Notes under the pieces: model-generated
Database searches by the model: none
Seen by the model: only the letters and a program-made list of their open reading frames with translations
What the model was told of the DNA's origin: nothing
Shown: piece by piece, positions 1-7,794 of the stretch
Layout: every line of letters starts with the position of its first letter
How positions within the stretch are numbered: position 1 is the first letter of the stretch
DNA from: a virus
Virus record (IMG/VR): IMGVR_UViG_3300044613_000335
Span: 1-40,756 of that record
DNA: 40,756 nucleotides
Reading direction: 5' to 3' (one strand)
Made by a program: the position numbers and the translations under genes

Positions 1-122
1 CAAACTCTAATGATGATTTAGCAGAACTTTGGGATAAGTTTGTTACCCAACTTGGTGCTGAGTCACCTGAATTTAGCGACTTCTATAACCGATACTTTCC
101 AAACGACCCGGTGGTGATTTAA
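1..122 (+). CDS. C-terminal tail of the giant polyvalent virion protein (second copy of the 34570-40746 gene end)
   Basis: These bases encode the last 40 or so residues of the 2058-residue protein found at the right end of the window. The reading frame, the stop codon (120-122) and all bases from 7 onward are identical to 40631-40746. Only bases 5 and 6 differ, changing the local residues from Asn-Thr to Asn-Ser. This is the circle or overlap junction, not a separate gene. Confidence 0.95.
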   Translation, partial: NSNDDLAELWDKFVTQLGAESPEFSDFYNRYFPNDPVVI

Positions 123-132
123 ATGGCAGATG
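7..132 (+). repeat. Terminal direct repeat, left copy
   Basis: This 126-bp stretch is identical to 40631-40756. It most likely reflects assembly overlap of a circular or circularly permuted phage genome, giving a unit length near 40,624 bp. It falls inside coding sequence, as expected for an arbitrary opening point rather than a physical cohesive end. Confidence 0.95.
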
Positions 133-755
133 AAAAAGATAAGAAAGCAGTAGAAACTACTGCATCTAATAAGACTGGTTCAACCAGTTCTATGGACATT
201 TTCAACCAAGCCTTAGCATCAGGTGGTGTCTATCAAGGTAAAGGTGCAGACGGTAAAGATAAGACTGTTGGTTTAGACGAGTGGACCAAAAGATGGTTTT
301 CTATGTCTGAAACCGAACGCCAAAACTGGGTAAATAAATTTAACGCCCTTGGCAAAAAGGTCAATGTTGTTACTGGTATTGATGAGTGGGTTGCTTATGG
401 TCGCAAGTCTATTCAGTATTACCAACAGGGTGGCAAGTTCACACCTGATGAGTTACTTGCAATGGATGCCAAGCAAGGTGTTGGAAGCGGTGTTTCTTAC
501 ACATCTCAGGATGCAAAGGCTTTAGTTCAAAGCACATACCAATCATTACTTGGTCGTGATGCTACTGGTGGAGAATACGAAAAGGCTTTCCAAAAGGCTA
601 TGACCCAATCAGGGTCAACTGGTGCTGCTGGTCGCCAACAGGCTGTTGTTGATTTTATTAAGTCAACTGATGAGTATGACTCTCGCCAAGAAAACAAATA
701 CTTAGATGCTATCTATAACGAATTAGCAGGAGAGATGCGTGAGGTGAAGGCATAA
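123..755 (+). CDS. Putative virion protein with a DUF4214-like segment
   Basis: A 210-residue protein with no signal peptide or membrane segment. Residues about 138-165 carry a motif of the type LLGRDATGGEYEKA, resembling the short helical repeat of DUF4214 and related phage structural proteins; the match is by eye. The start overlaps the stop of the giant virion protein gene (TAAATG), and its own stop overlaps the next start (TAATG), so the three genes are translationally coupled in the late operon. It is probably an internal or ejection-associated protein, inferred from position only. Confidence 0.7.
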   Translation: MADEKDKKAVETTASNKTGSTSSMDIFNQALASGGVYQGKGADGKDKTVGLDEWTKRWFSMSETERQNWVNKFNALGKKVNVVTGIDEWVAYGRKSIQYYQQGGKFTPDELLAMDAKQGVGSGVSYTSQDAKALVQSTYQSLLGRDATGGEYEKAFQKAMTQSGSTGAAGRQQAVVDFIKSTDEYDSRQENKYLDAIYNELAGEMREVKA

Positions 756-2251
756 TGGCAGGTCCAGCAAGCCCACGCGGTGGCGGTAGAGGGGAAGTAC
801 CTTTAACCCCTAGAGAACAATTATACCAACTTGGTGTTGCTCTTTATCAGGCTGAACAGGCTTTAAATAGGGCTAAGTATCCATCTGCTGCTTATACAAA
901 GGCTAAAACCGCTTATCAAAACATTAAAAAACAATTTGATGAGGCAAATGCTAAAGCAAATGTAGAGGTTAAAAGCGCTCAGAAAAAGAAAAATGATGCT
1001 GAGATTATTCGCTTGCAAGGCGAGCGCGATAAGGCTATTACTTTAGGTGCTAAACCTACTGACCAAAAAATTAAAGACATTGATGCCAAGATTAAAGCAC
1101 TAGGCGGTACTACTGCTGCTGGTGTCGGTGGACAATCGCAAGGTGGCGGTGGCTATACAGAGGATGCTGATGGAGATGGTATTCCAAATGCTATTGACCC
1201 TGAGCCATACACAGCCAAAGGCTCAGCATCACAAGGTGCTGGTCGTGGCGCAGGTGCTACTGGCGGTGCTACTGGCGGTGCAACAGGTGGTTCTACTGGC
1301 GGTACAGGAACTGGTACAGGTGCTAAAGATAAAGTTGTTATTGATAAGACTGTATGGGTTTCATACATGCGACAGACTTTCAAGACACTTGATGATGCCA
1401 AGATGCGTGACCAAATTGAGAAACTTCTTGATACTGCTAAGAAGCAAAATTGGGATGAAGCAACTTTCATGGAGTCACTTAAAGGCACAACTTGGTGGCA
1501 AACAGAGTATCCAACTTTCCGTAACTTTTTCTTAGAGTCCAATGACCCACGCAATGCTGCTACTTTTGGACAAAAGATAAACAATAAAACAGATGCAGTC
1601 CGTCAACGCCTTGAAGCCTTGGGTATTCGTTTAAACCAAATTGACCCAACTACTGGCAAGATGATGACTCCTGAGGAATACAACAAGCGTGTAAACGGTA
1701 TCATTTTAGAAACCGTTAAGAACGATTGGACTGATGCTCAGTTAGATAACTACTTGGCTACTAAGTCAGACATTATCTTTTCAGGTGGTGGAAGTATTGG
1801 TAGTTCAGTTCGCCGTATTACAGATACTGCTTGGAAGTATGGAATTGACCTTGATGATACATACAAGAAGTCAATTAACCAGTCATTGTTAGACACAATG
1901 GATGGTCGTGATGAGTCATTTTGGTATGAGGAAATGAAGCGACAATCTGCTGACCTTTACTCACCATTTGCCGAAGGTTTAAACCAAGGCAGAACTCTTT
2001 ACGACATGACTCGTAACTATCGTACTCAAATGGCTTCGTTGCTTGAAATGGATGAGTCGTCTATTAAATGGAACGACCTTATGAAGTATGCAACTAAAAC
2101 TGGTGTAGATGGTAAACCATCAAAGTCAACATTTGCTGAGTTTACTAAATCTATTAAGAACGACCCATTATGGCAATACACAAAGAACGCTAAAGAAACT
2201 TACACCAATCAGGCACTAAGCCTGCTTCGTGACTTCGGAATTGTAGGTTAA
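755..2251 (+). CDS. Putative virion protein with coiled coil, calcium-binding-like loop and Gly/Thr linker
   Basis: A 498-residue protein. Residues 25-117 are Lys/Ala/Glu/Gln-rich and should form a coiled coil. Residues 137-150 (DADGDGIPNAIDPE) match the Asp-rich loop of thrombospondin type 3 repeats and usually bind calcium. Residues 156-190 are a flexible Gly/Thr/Ala linker with repeated TGGA units, and 190-498 form a helical C-terminal domain without recognised catalytic residues. It is coupled to its upstream neighbour by TAATG. The build suggests an elongated virion component; no specific role can be assigned. Confidence 0.7.
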   Translation: MAGPASPRGGGRGEVPLTPREQLYQLGVALYQAEQALNRAKYPSAAYTKAKTAYQNIKKQFDEANAKANVEVKSAQKKKNDAEIIRLQGERDKAITLGAKPTDQKIKDIDAKIKALGGTTAAGVGGQSQGGGGYTEDADGDGIPNAIDPEPYTAKGSASQGAGRGAGATGGATGGATGGSTGGTGTGTGAKDKVVIDKTVWVSYMRQTFKTLDDAKMRDQIEKLLDTAKKQNWDEATFMESLKGTTWWQTEYPTFRNFFLESNDPRNAATFGQKINNKTDAVRQRLEALGIRLNQIDPTTGKMMTPEEYNKRVNGIILETVKNDWTDAQLDNYLATKSDIIFSGGGSIGSSVRRITDTAWKYGIDLDDTYKKSINQSLLDTMDGRDESFWYEEMKRQSADLYSPFAEGLNQGRTLYDMTRNYRTQMASLLEMDESSIKWNDLMKYATKTGVDGKPSKSTFAEFTKSIKNDPLWQYTKNAKETYTNQALSLLRDFGIVG

Positions 2252-2253
2252 TC

Positions 2254-3759
2254 ATGGCTGCCCCTAAACCAACTCCTTCACCAAAGCCGGGAACTAAGCC
2301 AACACCTGTTGTTGCTAAGACCGCTGACCAAGCACGCGCACAAGCAACTGCCCCAAAGCCAACTACTACGCCAAAGCCAACTTTTACGCCACCTTCTAGG
2401 ACCACTCCTACTCCTACTAAGACTCCTACTAAGACTCCTACTAAAACTACTGGTACAACAGGAACTAAGGGTGCAGGTGCAACGGTAGAGTTTACTGGTC
2501 CTTCAAAGTATTCTCCTATTGACCCTAAAATTCAGGCTGAACTTGATAAAGCAGCAGCATCTAAAAAGTTAGCAGATGAAAAAATTGCTATTGCTAAGGC
2601 TAAGTCAGATGCTGCCAAAAAGAAAATTGCTGATGCCAAGAAAAAAGCAGATGATGCTAAGAAAAAACTTGGTGACGGTAAAAAGATTGATGACGGTACT
2701 GATGATGATGGTACTGATGATGATGGTGCTACTGGTGGCGATTTTGCTGGTAAATTCATCTCAACTAAATCAGTAAAAATTAGTGGCGGAACAAATCTTT
2801 TTAATGTTTTCTCCAACGGTAAAGGTGGAACATACGAGGAATTTGTTGCCTTTATTCCTGATGATGAAGGCGGGGATGATGGTGCTGATGCTGCTGCTGT
2901 TGCTGAAATGCGTGCAGAGGATAAGCGTGATAAACAACGCACAGCCTTAGAGGAATTTGTATCTATTCTTTCAGGTGCTGGTCTTAGCGAATTGGCTGAT
3001 GAAGTCAATAAAATGATTTTAGAGGATAAGACTGCTGCACAAATTAAACTTGAAATTCGTAAGACTAAATCTTATGAGGCACGCTTTCCGGGTATGAAGG
3101 CTCTTAGCGATAAGAACCGTGCTATTACCGAAGGTGAATACATTGACTTAGAGCGTGGTTATTCTCAGACCCTTCGTGCTTATGGTCTTGATGAAAAGAT
3201 TTATGGTGACCGTGGTGACCTTGGAACTTACATCTCTAACGAAGTTAGCGCCCGTGAGTTTGAGGAACGCGTATCACTTGCTAAAGACCGCGTATCATCT
3301 CAGGCAGATGTTATGAAGGCTCTTGGTGAAATGTATGTAACAGAAGCAGATGCTATCGGATACCTTCTTAACCCATTGAAAGCAATGGATGTTATTAAGA
3401 AGCAGGTTCGTTCTGCTGAAATTGGTGCTGCTGCTGCTAGTGCTAGATTTACACTAGGCGCAGATGCTGCTAACCGTGCTAGGGAAGCAGAAGCATTGAT
3501 TGGTGCTACTGGTACAACAGATGTAGCCACATTGAAACAAGAATTTGGTAAGGCAAGAATACTTGCTGATACTCAATCACAACTATCTAAACTTGAAGGC
3601 GAAACCTACAACGAACTAGAAGCAGTACAAGCCGTTGTTGGTGGCGAACAAGAAAAGTTGTTAAAGTCAAAGCGCAGAGCAGAGCGTGAAGCAATGTTCC
3701 GCTTTGGTGGTCAGTCAGGCGTAGGTGCTTATTCACTACGCAGTACGACTAACCAATAA
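2254..3759 (+). CDS. Putative virion protein with Pro/Thr/Lys-rich N-terminus and Lys/Ala coiled coil
   Basis: A 501-residue protein. The first 75 residues are low complexity (TPTKTPTKTPTKT and similar), followed by a charged Lys/Ala/Asp coiled coil to about residue 140 and an acidic DDGTDDDG stretch. The rest is mainly helical and ends in a basic, Arg-rich segment. It starts 2 nt after the previous stop and closes the three-gene block that follows the giant virion protein. The low-complexity lysine repeats could contact packaged DNA, but that is inference. No known family was recognised. Confidence 0.65.
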   Translation: MAAPKPTPSPKPGTKPTPVVAKTADQARAQATAPKPTTTPKPTFTPPSRTTPTPTKTPTKTPTKTTGTTGTKGAGATVEFTGPSKYSPIDPKIQAELDKAAASKKLADEKIAIAKAKSDAAKKKIADAKKKADDAKKKLGDGKKIDDGTDDDGTDDDGATGGDFAGKFISTKSVKISGGTNLFNVFSNGKGGTYEEFVAFIPDDEGGDDGADAAAVAEMRAEDKRDKQRTALEEFVSILSGAGLSELADEVNKMILEDKTAAQIKLEIRKTKSYEARFPGMKALSDKNRAITEGEYIDLERGYSQTLRAYGLDEKIYGDRGDLGTYISNEVSAREFEERVSLAKDRVSSQADVMKALGEMYVTEADAIGYLLNPLKAMDVIKKQVRSAEIGAAAASARFTLGADAANRAREAEALIGATGTTDVATLKQEFGKARILADTQSQLSKLEGETYNELEAVQAVVGGEQEKLLKSKRRAEREAMFRFGGQSGVGAYSLRSTTNQ

Positions 3760-3884
3760 TTAGGTTCCTTATCTGACCGACCAGCCCGGATAAGTGTAAG
3801 AAGTCTGGTAGCAATAGCCAACTTATGTTCCCCTACATAAAGTTGTGGATTGCGAATACAACAACGAGAAAAGGGAGATGGCTA
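3760..3884 (+). other. Leader between virion genes and the scaffold/capsid pair
   Basis: This 125-bp gap holds two short inverted repeats: CTTATC pairing with GATAAG around 3769-3796, and GTTGT pairing with ACAAC around 3841-3863. Neither is followed by a U-tract. It may be a structured leader or a weak promoter region boosting capsid expression; no convincing -35/-10 pair was seen. Confidence 0.3.
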
Positions 3885-4349
3885 ATGAGCCAAAATAACG
3901 AGTATGATGACGAGTTTGATGACTTCGGTGACGAAGGCACAGATGTAGTTAAGCAACTCCGTAAAGTAAACCGCACACTAGAAAAGCGTGCTAAAGAACT
4001 GGAACAGGAGTTGAAAGGACTGCAATCGCAGACCCGCCAGCGTACTGTAAAGGATGTGTTGCAAGCCAAGGGTATTAACCCAAAGATTGCTGCTTTCATA
4101 CCGCAAGACATTGATACATCTGAGGATGCAATCAATGGCTGGCTTAGTGAATACGGTGATGTCTTTGGTGTTAACTCAAATGCTAATTCAGAGCAGGCTT
4201 CAAATAATTCAGTTGATGTTTCCGCAAATGCAAGAATTAACCAAGTGGTTTCAACAGGGCAAGTTCCCGAAGTTGACTCAGATGCTATGGCTAAAATCCT
4301 TGCAGCAGGTAACGCAGATGAATTAAACCGCATCCTTGGATTAAATTAA
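3885..4349 (+). CDS. Putative capsid scaffolding protein
   Basis: A 154-residue, strongly acidic protein (EYDDEFDDFGDEG near the N-terminus) with a predicted coiled coil at about residues 22-50, directly upstream of the major capsid gene, the usual place and composition for a phage scaffold. The start was set at the ATG preceded by AAGGGAG at 8-nt spacing. An upstream in-frame ATG at 3825 lacks a ribosome site and would add 20 hydrophobic/basic residues unlike a scaffold. The assignment rests on synteny and composition. Confidence 0.65.
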   Translation: MSQNNEYDDEFDDFGDEGTDVVKQLRKVNRTLEKRAKELEQELKGLQSQTRQRTVKDVLQAKGINPKIAAFIPQDIDTSEDAINGWLSEYGDVFGVNSNANSEQASNNSVDVSANARINQVVSTGQVPEVDSDAMAKILAAGNADELNRILGLN

Positions 4350-4377
4350 CCAACTACCAATCTAAGGAGTATGACTC

Positions 4378-5523
4378 ATGGCAGACACAAATACATCAGC
4401 CCTTGCGGGTTTGGTGAAAACTGCGTATGACCGCTATGTTGAGTTCGCTCTCCGTTCGCAACCGCTAGTTCGTAGCGTTGCAGACAAGCGCCCAGCACAG
4501 CAAGCAATGCCGGGGTCAAGCGTTGTATTCTCACTTTACAACGATTTGGCTGCCGCAACTTCTGCACTTTCAGAGGCAACAGACCCTGATGCAGTAGCAC
4601 TATCTGATGTATCTACCACTTCTGTAACACTTGCAGAATACGGTAATGCATCACTTGTAACTCGTAAGTTACAACTATTCTCTCTATCAGATGTGGACCC
4701 AGCAGTTGCAGACATTATTGCCTACAACATGGCTGACTCACTTGATAAGATTGCAATGGAAAGCCTACGCCAAGGAACAAATGTTCTTTACGGTGGCTCT
4801 GTAACTTCAACAGCAACCGTTTCATCCGCAGATGTACTAACATCAGCAAAAATCCGCCGTGCAGTAGCCAAGTTGCGTGCCAACAAGGCTGTTCCACGCC
4901 AAGGTTCTTTGTACTGGTGCGGTATTCACCCTGAGGTTTCACACGACCTTCGTGCTGAAACAGGCTCAGTCGGATGGCGCGACATCCACGCTCAGACAGA
5001 CTCTGCACAGGGTAACCTATGGGCTGGAACAATCGGAACATACGAAGGTGCTTTCTTTGTTGAAACACCACGCATGTACGAAAAGGCAGAAGGTGCTAAT
5101 CAGTCAACCTTCACAACTACAACCACAGCAACATCTGCATCAGGTGCAACAACAATTACTGTTGCATCAACATCAGGTATTGATGTCGGTGATGGTCTTG
5201 CAATTTCTGCAACAACTGGCGCAAGCACACTTGTTTCAGCAATCAATGGCGCAGTTATCACCCTTTCAGTAGCAACTACTGCTGCTGTTACATCAGGTGC
5301 AACTGTAACCATCACACCTAAGACAAATGTATTCCGCACAATCCTTGCTGGAAAGCAGGCTTTGGCAGAAGCAGTTGCACAGGAACCGGGCGTAGTTATC
5401 GGACCTGTTACTGATAAGTTGATGCGTTTCCGCCCAATCGGTTGGTACGGCGTACTTGGTTTCGCCCGCTACCGTGAGGATGCGTTGTTCCGCATTGAAA
5501 CTTCATCTAGCATCTCTGACTAA
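4378..5523 (+). CDS. Major capsid protein, N4 gp56-like, with inserted beta domain
   Basis: A 381-residue protein with the layout of HK97-fold capsid proteins of the N4 gp56-like type: a helical N-terminal part, a pattern such as TSVTLAEYGNASLVTRKL near residues 81-98, and a C-terminal P-domain ending in a GVLGFARYREDA segment. Residues about 243-315 are Thr/Ser/Val-rich and contain STSGIDVGDGLAISA, an apparent surface-exposed insertion resembling modules in the adaptor and fibre genes of this genome. An AAGGAG ribosome site precedes the ATG. Family assignment is by eye; position after the scaffold supports it. Confidence 0.8.
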   Translation: MADTNTSALAGLVKTAYDRYVEFALRSQPLVRSVADKRPAQQAMPGSSVVFSLYNDLAAATSALSEATDPDAVALSDVSTTSVTLAEYGNASLVTRKLQLFSLSDVDPAVADIIAYNMADSLDKIAMESLRQGTNVLYGGSVTSTATVSSADVLTSAKIRRAVAKLRANKAVPRQGSLYWCGIHPEVSHDLRAETGSVGWRDIHAQTDSAQGNLWAGTIGTYEGAFFVETPRMYEKAEGANQSTFTTTTTATSASGATTITVASTSGIDVGDGLAISATTGASTLVSAINGAVITLSVATTAAVTSGATVTITPKTNVFRTILAGKQALAEAVAQEPGVVIGPVTDKLMRFRPIGWYGVLGFARYREDALFRIETSSSISD

Positions 5524-5541
5524 TTTCGGAGATTAGTACCG

Positions 5542-5571
5542 GGGTGGCGGGTGTTTAAACGCCCGCTACCC
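5542..5571 (+). terminator. Stem-loop after the capsid gene with GTTTAAAC in the loop
   Basis: A 10-bp stem, GGGTGGCGGG pairing with CCCGCTACCC with one G-U pair, encloses a 10-nt loop that contains GTTTAAAC. No U-tract follows, so it may be an attenuator or an mRNA 3-prime protector that raises capsid mRNA levels rather than a full terminator. Confidence 0.55.
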
Positions 5572-5590
5572 TGTTACACTAAGGAGAGTT

Positions 5591-5848
5591 ATGGCATACC
5601 AATTCACACCACCCACCGTCAAGGAAACCCCTGCTGGCGGTCACACGCTATTTGAGCGTATGGGTATCCACCGTGGTATTAGTGTTCTACGGGTAAACGG
5701 GGTGTATTCATCATACCGTTATCCAAGCCAAACTCAAACCCTAGAAGCAGACGAAGTTTATTTAGGTGGACATGTGTACGACATTGATGACCAAACAAGA
5801 ACACTACTCATAGCAGCAGGCTATGGAGATTACATAACAACGGTTTAA
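5591..5848 (+). CDS. Small conserved-type head protein, function unknown
   Basis: An 85-residue soluble protein immediately after the capsid gene, with an AAGGAG ribosome site (5581-5586). No known domain was recognised. Position between capsid and connector genes suggests a head-decoration or completion role, which is inference. Its stop codon TAA lies inside a GTTTAAAC site and the next ATG follows two bases later. Confidence 0.6.
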   Translation: MAYQFTPPTVKETPAGGHTLFERMGIHRGISVLRVNGVYSSYRYPSQTQTLEADEVYLGGHVYDIDDQTRTLLIAAGYGDYITTV

Positions 5849-5850
5849 AC

Positions 5851-6123
5851 ATGGCATGTAGAACTGGTTGCCCAACACAGGACCACGAAAACTGGGGCGA
5901 GTGTCTAAAAGCATCTAACTTAGAGTTCAGCACAGGTGATGCTAATAGTGCTAAGGGTATGACCGAAAAGAAATGGAACGCTGAACTTAATGCCTATGCT
6001 GCTGCAAGAGCGCAAGGTATTCAACCTGCTGGAACTTCAATGGCAAAGATTAAAGATGCTGTTGAAAAATCAGACAAGGCTGGTAAAGCCTTTGATGCAA
6101 ATACGGGAACTTTTAAGGGGTAA
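5851..6123 (+). CDS. Small Cys-containing protein, unknown
   Basis: A 90-residue protein with cysteines at positions 3, 7 and 18 (MACRTGCPTQDHENWGEC) and a helical, Lys/Ala-rich C-terminal half. The cysteine pattern could bind a metal, but the fourth ligand is unclear. The start codon directly follows GTTTAAAC, which supplies the preceding stop codon. It is co-oriented and nearly overlapping with the proteasome-like gene downstream (2-nt gap). Confidence 0.6.
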   Translation: MACRTGCPTQDHENWGECLKASNLEFSTGDANSAKGMTEKKWNAELNAYAAARAQGIQPAGTSMAKIKDAVEKSDKAGKAFDANTGTFKG

Positions 6124-6125
6124 CA

Positions 6126-6689
6126 ATGACTGCCATTGTAGGTATTCAGGGAAAAGGCTGGGCGTTAGTCGCAGCAGACTCCATGACTACCTATGACGAC
6201 AAACCATACTATGCAAAAGGTGTGGATAAAGTTACTAAAAAAGGTGACTATGTATTTGGTTTTTCAGGTGATGCCATTGCTGGCAACATAGCAACATACC
6301 TTTGGAACCCACCTAAAGTTATTAAGACAATAGCAACAGATGTATTTATGCAGACAAAAGTTCTGCCTTCCCTACGGGAAGTAATGGTTGAGCATGGGTA
6401 TAACCCTGATACAGCCAAAGATAAAGATGCCGGATTTGATGCACTTATCTGTTTAAACGGTGTTATCTATGAAGTTGACCAAGATTACTTATGGTCAAGA
6501 GATGACCGTGGTTTGTATGCGGTAGGCAGCGGTGGCGATTTAGCCCTTGGTGCGCTCGCAGCAGCAGGCATGAGCAAGAACTCTATTAAGAGCGTTGAGG
6601 CTGTGGCTCGTAGAGCAATCAAGATTTCCGCTGATTACAACATAAGTGTTGGCGGAGATGTAAAAGTAATTACCCAAAGGAGTAAGTAA
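6126..6689 (+). CDS. Proteasome beta/HslV-like Ntn hydrolase; candidate capsid maturation protease
   Basis: A 187-residue protein with the hallmarks of T1-family Ntn peptidases. After removal of Met, Thr1 starts the chain (TAIVGI), Asp17 falls at the classical position (ALVAADS), a Lys sits at 34 near the expected Lys33, and a GSGGDLALGAL segment matches the Ser-Gly-Gly oxyanion region of HslV and proteasome beta subunits. These residues are directly visible; protease activity follows from family knowledge. Length matches HslV (about 175). No HslU or other ATPase partner is near. Because it sits between capsid and connector genes, and no standard prohead protease is visible, it could process head proteins. 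An alternative is an intracellular protease acting on host targets. Confidence 0.75.
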   Translation: MTAIVGIQGKGWALVAADSMTTYDDKPYYAKGVDKVTKKGDYVFGFSGDAIAGNIATYLWNPPKVIKTIATDVFMQTKVLPSLREVMVEHGYNPDTAKDKDAGFDALICLNGVIYEVDQDYLWSRDDRGLYAVGSGGDLALGALAAAGMSKNSIKSVEAVARRAIKISADYNISVGGDVKVITQRSK

Positions 6690-6842
6690 ATGTGTGCTGA
6701 GTGCGGATGCTACGGCTCTGTTAACCCTTACGGCGTAGGCGGTAGGGAAGTAAGCAGCAAGCCAACAGAGGCAAGTTTAAAGAAAGTCACAGTTCAACCC
6801 GGTATGTATCACAAGAACGATACCGAAATTGAGGATGACTAA
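6690..6842 (+). CDS. Tiny Cys-rich protein, unknown
   Basis: A 50-residue protein beginning MCAECGCYGS, with a CxxCxC cluster at the N-terminus, a Lys-rich middle and an acidic tail (TEIEDD). The ATG overlaps the end of the peptidase gene region (AAAGGAGTAAGTAAATG, with a good ribosome site), and its stop overlaps the next start (TAATG). The cysteines may coordinate metal. This opens the cassette of very small genes between head and connector functions. Confidence 0.6.
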   Translation: MCAECGCYGSVNPYGVGGREVSSKPTEASLKKVTVQPGMYHKNDTEIEDD

Positions 6843-7009
6843 TGCCTAAGAACAAAGTTCAAAAGGTAATGGGTGAGTTTAAACGCGGAACCCTACATAG
6901 TGGAAAAGACCCAAAAGGTCCTAAGAAAGCAGCAGTTGTAAAAAATCGTAAACAAGCCGTTGCTATTGCTTTATCGGTAGCGGGTAAATCTAAAAAAAAG
7001 GGGAAATAA
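6842..7009 (+). CDS. DUF6496-like small basic protein
   Basis: A 55-residue basic protein. The segment VMGEFKRGTLHSG and the C-terminal NRKQAVAIALSVAGKS match the DUF6496 pattern (conserved GEFK..TL..G and S/N-RKQA.AIALS.AG) by eye. Members are common in phages and bacteria but uncharacterised. It is coupled to its neighbours by TAATG overlaps. The charge suggests nucleic-acid contact, possibly packaged or condensing DNA, which is inference. It contains one GTTTAAAC read as Phe-Lys. Confidence 0.7.
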   Translation: MPKNKVQKVMGEFKRGTLHSGKDPKGPKKAAVVKNRKQAVAIALSVAGKSKKKGK

Positions 7010-7012
7010 CTA

Positions 7013-7246
7013 ATGCCAATGTACGGACAAAAGAAAGTAAAAATTACTGGCACAGCAACATCTAAGCCAGCAGCAAAGAAAACAGCAATGCCTGCTAAGC
7101 CATCTGCAAGCATGACTAAGATGAACAAGTCAGCAGCAGCAAAACCAAAATCAAAAATTGGTGGCGCAGGTAACCCTAATTATGTTAAAGACATGGTTAA
7201 AACAGGTAAGTCAAAGCCAAAGCCGGGCATGCTAAAGCCAAGATAA
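7013..7246 (+). CDS. Lys/Ala/Pro-rich basic protein, unknown
   Basis: A 77-residue protein dominated by Lys, Ala, Pro, Ser and Met (AKKTAMPAKPSASMTK), with a composition like histone H1 tails or DNA-condensing peptides. No domain is recognised. It is the third in a run of five tiny basic genes with overlapping ends, which argues for co-translation. A DNA-binding role in the head is possible but not shown. Confidence 0.6.
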   Translation: MPMYGQKKVKITGTATSKPAAKKTAMPAKPSASMTKMNKSAAAKPKSKIGGAGNPNYVKDMVKTGKSKPKPGMLKPR

Positions 7247-7395
7247 TGTCGTCAGGCAAGCGCAAGAACCATCACAAATTTAATAAAACTCAAATTAAAG
7301 ATGGGATGGTAGTAATACTTAGGAAAGACGGCAGGATTAAATCTGTCTTAGGAAAGTATGGAGAGTATGGAAAACAAAAGCAAACGCGACCCTAG
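7246..7395 (+). CDS. Tiny basic protein, unknown
   Basis: A 49-residue protein starting MSSGKRKNHHKFNK with a short beta-prone centre (MVVILRKDGRI). The start overlaps the previous stop (TAATG) and its end overlaps the start of the next gene by 38 nt in a different frame. A coding call is supported by this tight packing; no homology was recognised. Confidence 0.5.
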   Translation: MSSGKRKNHHKFNKTQIKDGMVVILRKDGRIKSVLGKYGEYGKQKQTRP

Positions 7396-7639
7396 ATTAG
7401 CAAGAGCAGGCGTATCAGGCTTTAACAAACCCAAGCGCACTCCAAGTCATCCTACTAAGTCGCATGTTGTTGTGGCTAAAGATGGCTCACAAGTAAAGAC
7501 AATTCGTTTCGGACAGCAAGGCGTGACTGGTGATAGACAACCAACTGCACGCCAAGCATCCTTCAAGGCTCGTCATGCTAAGAACATTGCCAAAGGCAAA
7601 ATGTCCGCAGCATACTGGGCAGACAAGGTGAAGTGGTGA
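7358..7639 (+). CDS. DUF5872-like protein
   Basis: A 93-residue basic protein. Segments such as DPRLARAGVSGFNKPKRTP, TIRFGQQGV and ARHAKNIAKGKMSAAYWAD match the DUF5872 pattern found in phages and giant viruses; function is unknown in the family. The chosen ATG follows an AGGAAAG ribosome site; an in-frame ATG at 7367 is also possible. Its TGA overlaps the GTG start of the next gene. It belongs to the basic-protein cassette of the head module. Confidence 0.7.
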   Translation: MESMENKSKRDPRLARAGVSGFNKPKRTPSHPTKSHVVVAKDGSQVKTIRFGQQGVTGDRQPTARQASFKARHAKNIAKGKMSAAYWADKVKW

Positions 7640-7794
7640 AAAAGAAAGCATTTTGGGATACAAAGAACCCTAATAAAAAATCTACACCTTTAACACCAGC
7701 ACAAAAAGCCAAGGCTAAGGCTATGGCTAAGAAGGCTGGTCGCCCTTATCCAAACTTAGTAGATAACGCAGCAGCAAAAAGAAAGGCTAAGTAA
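7636..7794 (+). CDS. Tiny Lys/Ala-rich protein with GTG start
   Basis: A 52-residue protein starting at GTG within GTGGTGA, overlapping the preceding stop. It is rich in Lys/Ala, with a helical middle (AQKAKAKAMAKKAG) and a C-terminal RPYPNLVDNAAAKRKAK segment of a type seen in other phage small basic proteins. Its stop overlaps the next ATG (TAATG). A DNA- or RNA-binding role is plausible from charge alone. Confidence 0.6.
   Translation: MKKKAFWDTKNPNKKSTPLTPAQKAKAKAMAKKAGRPYPNLVDNAAAKRKAK

Noticed and set aside
2532-3008. Ser/Ala-rich 158-codon minus-strand frame
   Set aside because: It lies fully inside a virion gene, is an antisense shadow of Lys/Ala/Asp codons and faces against the operon.
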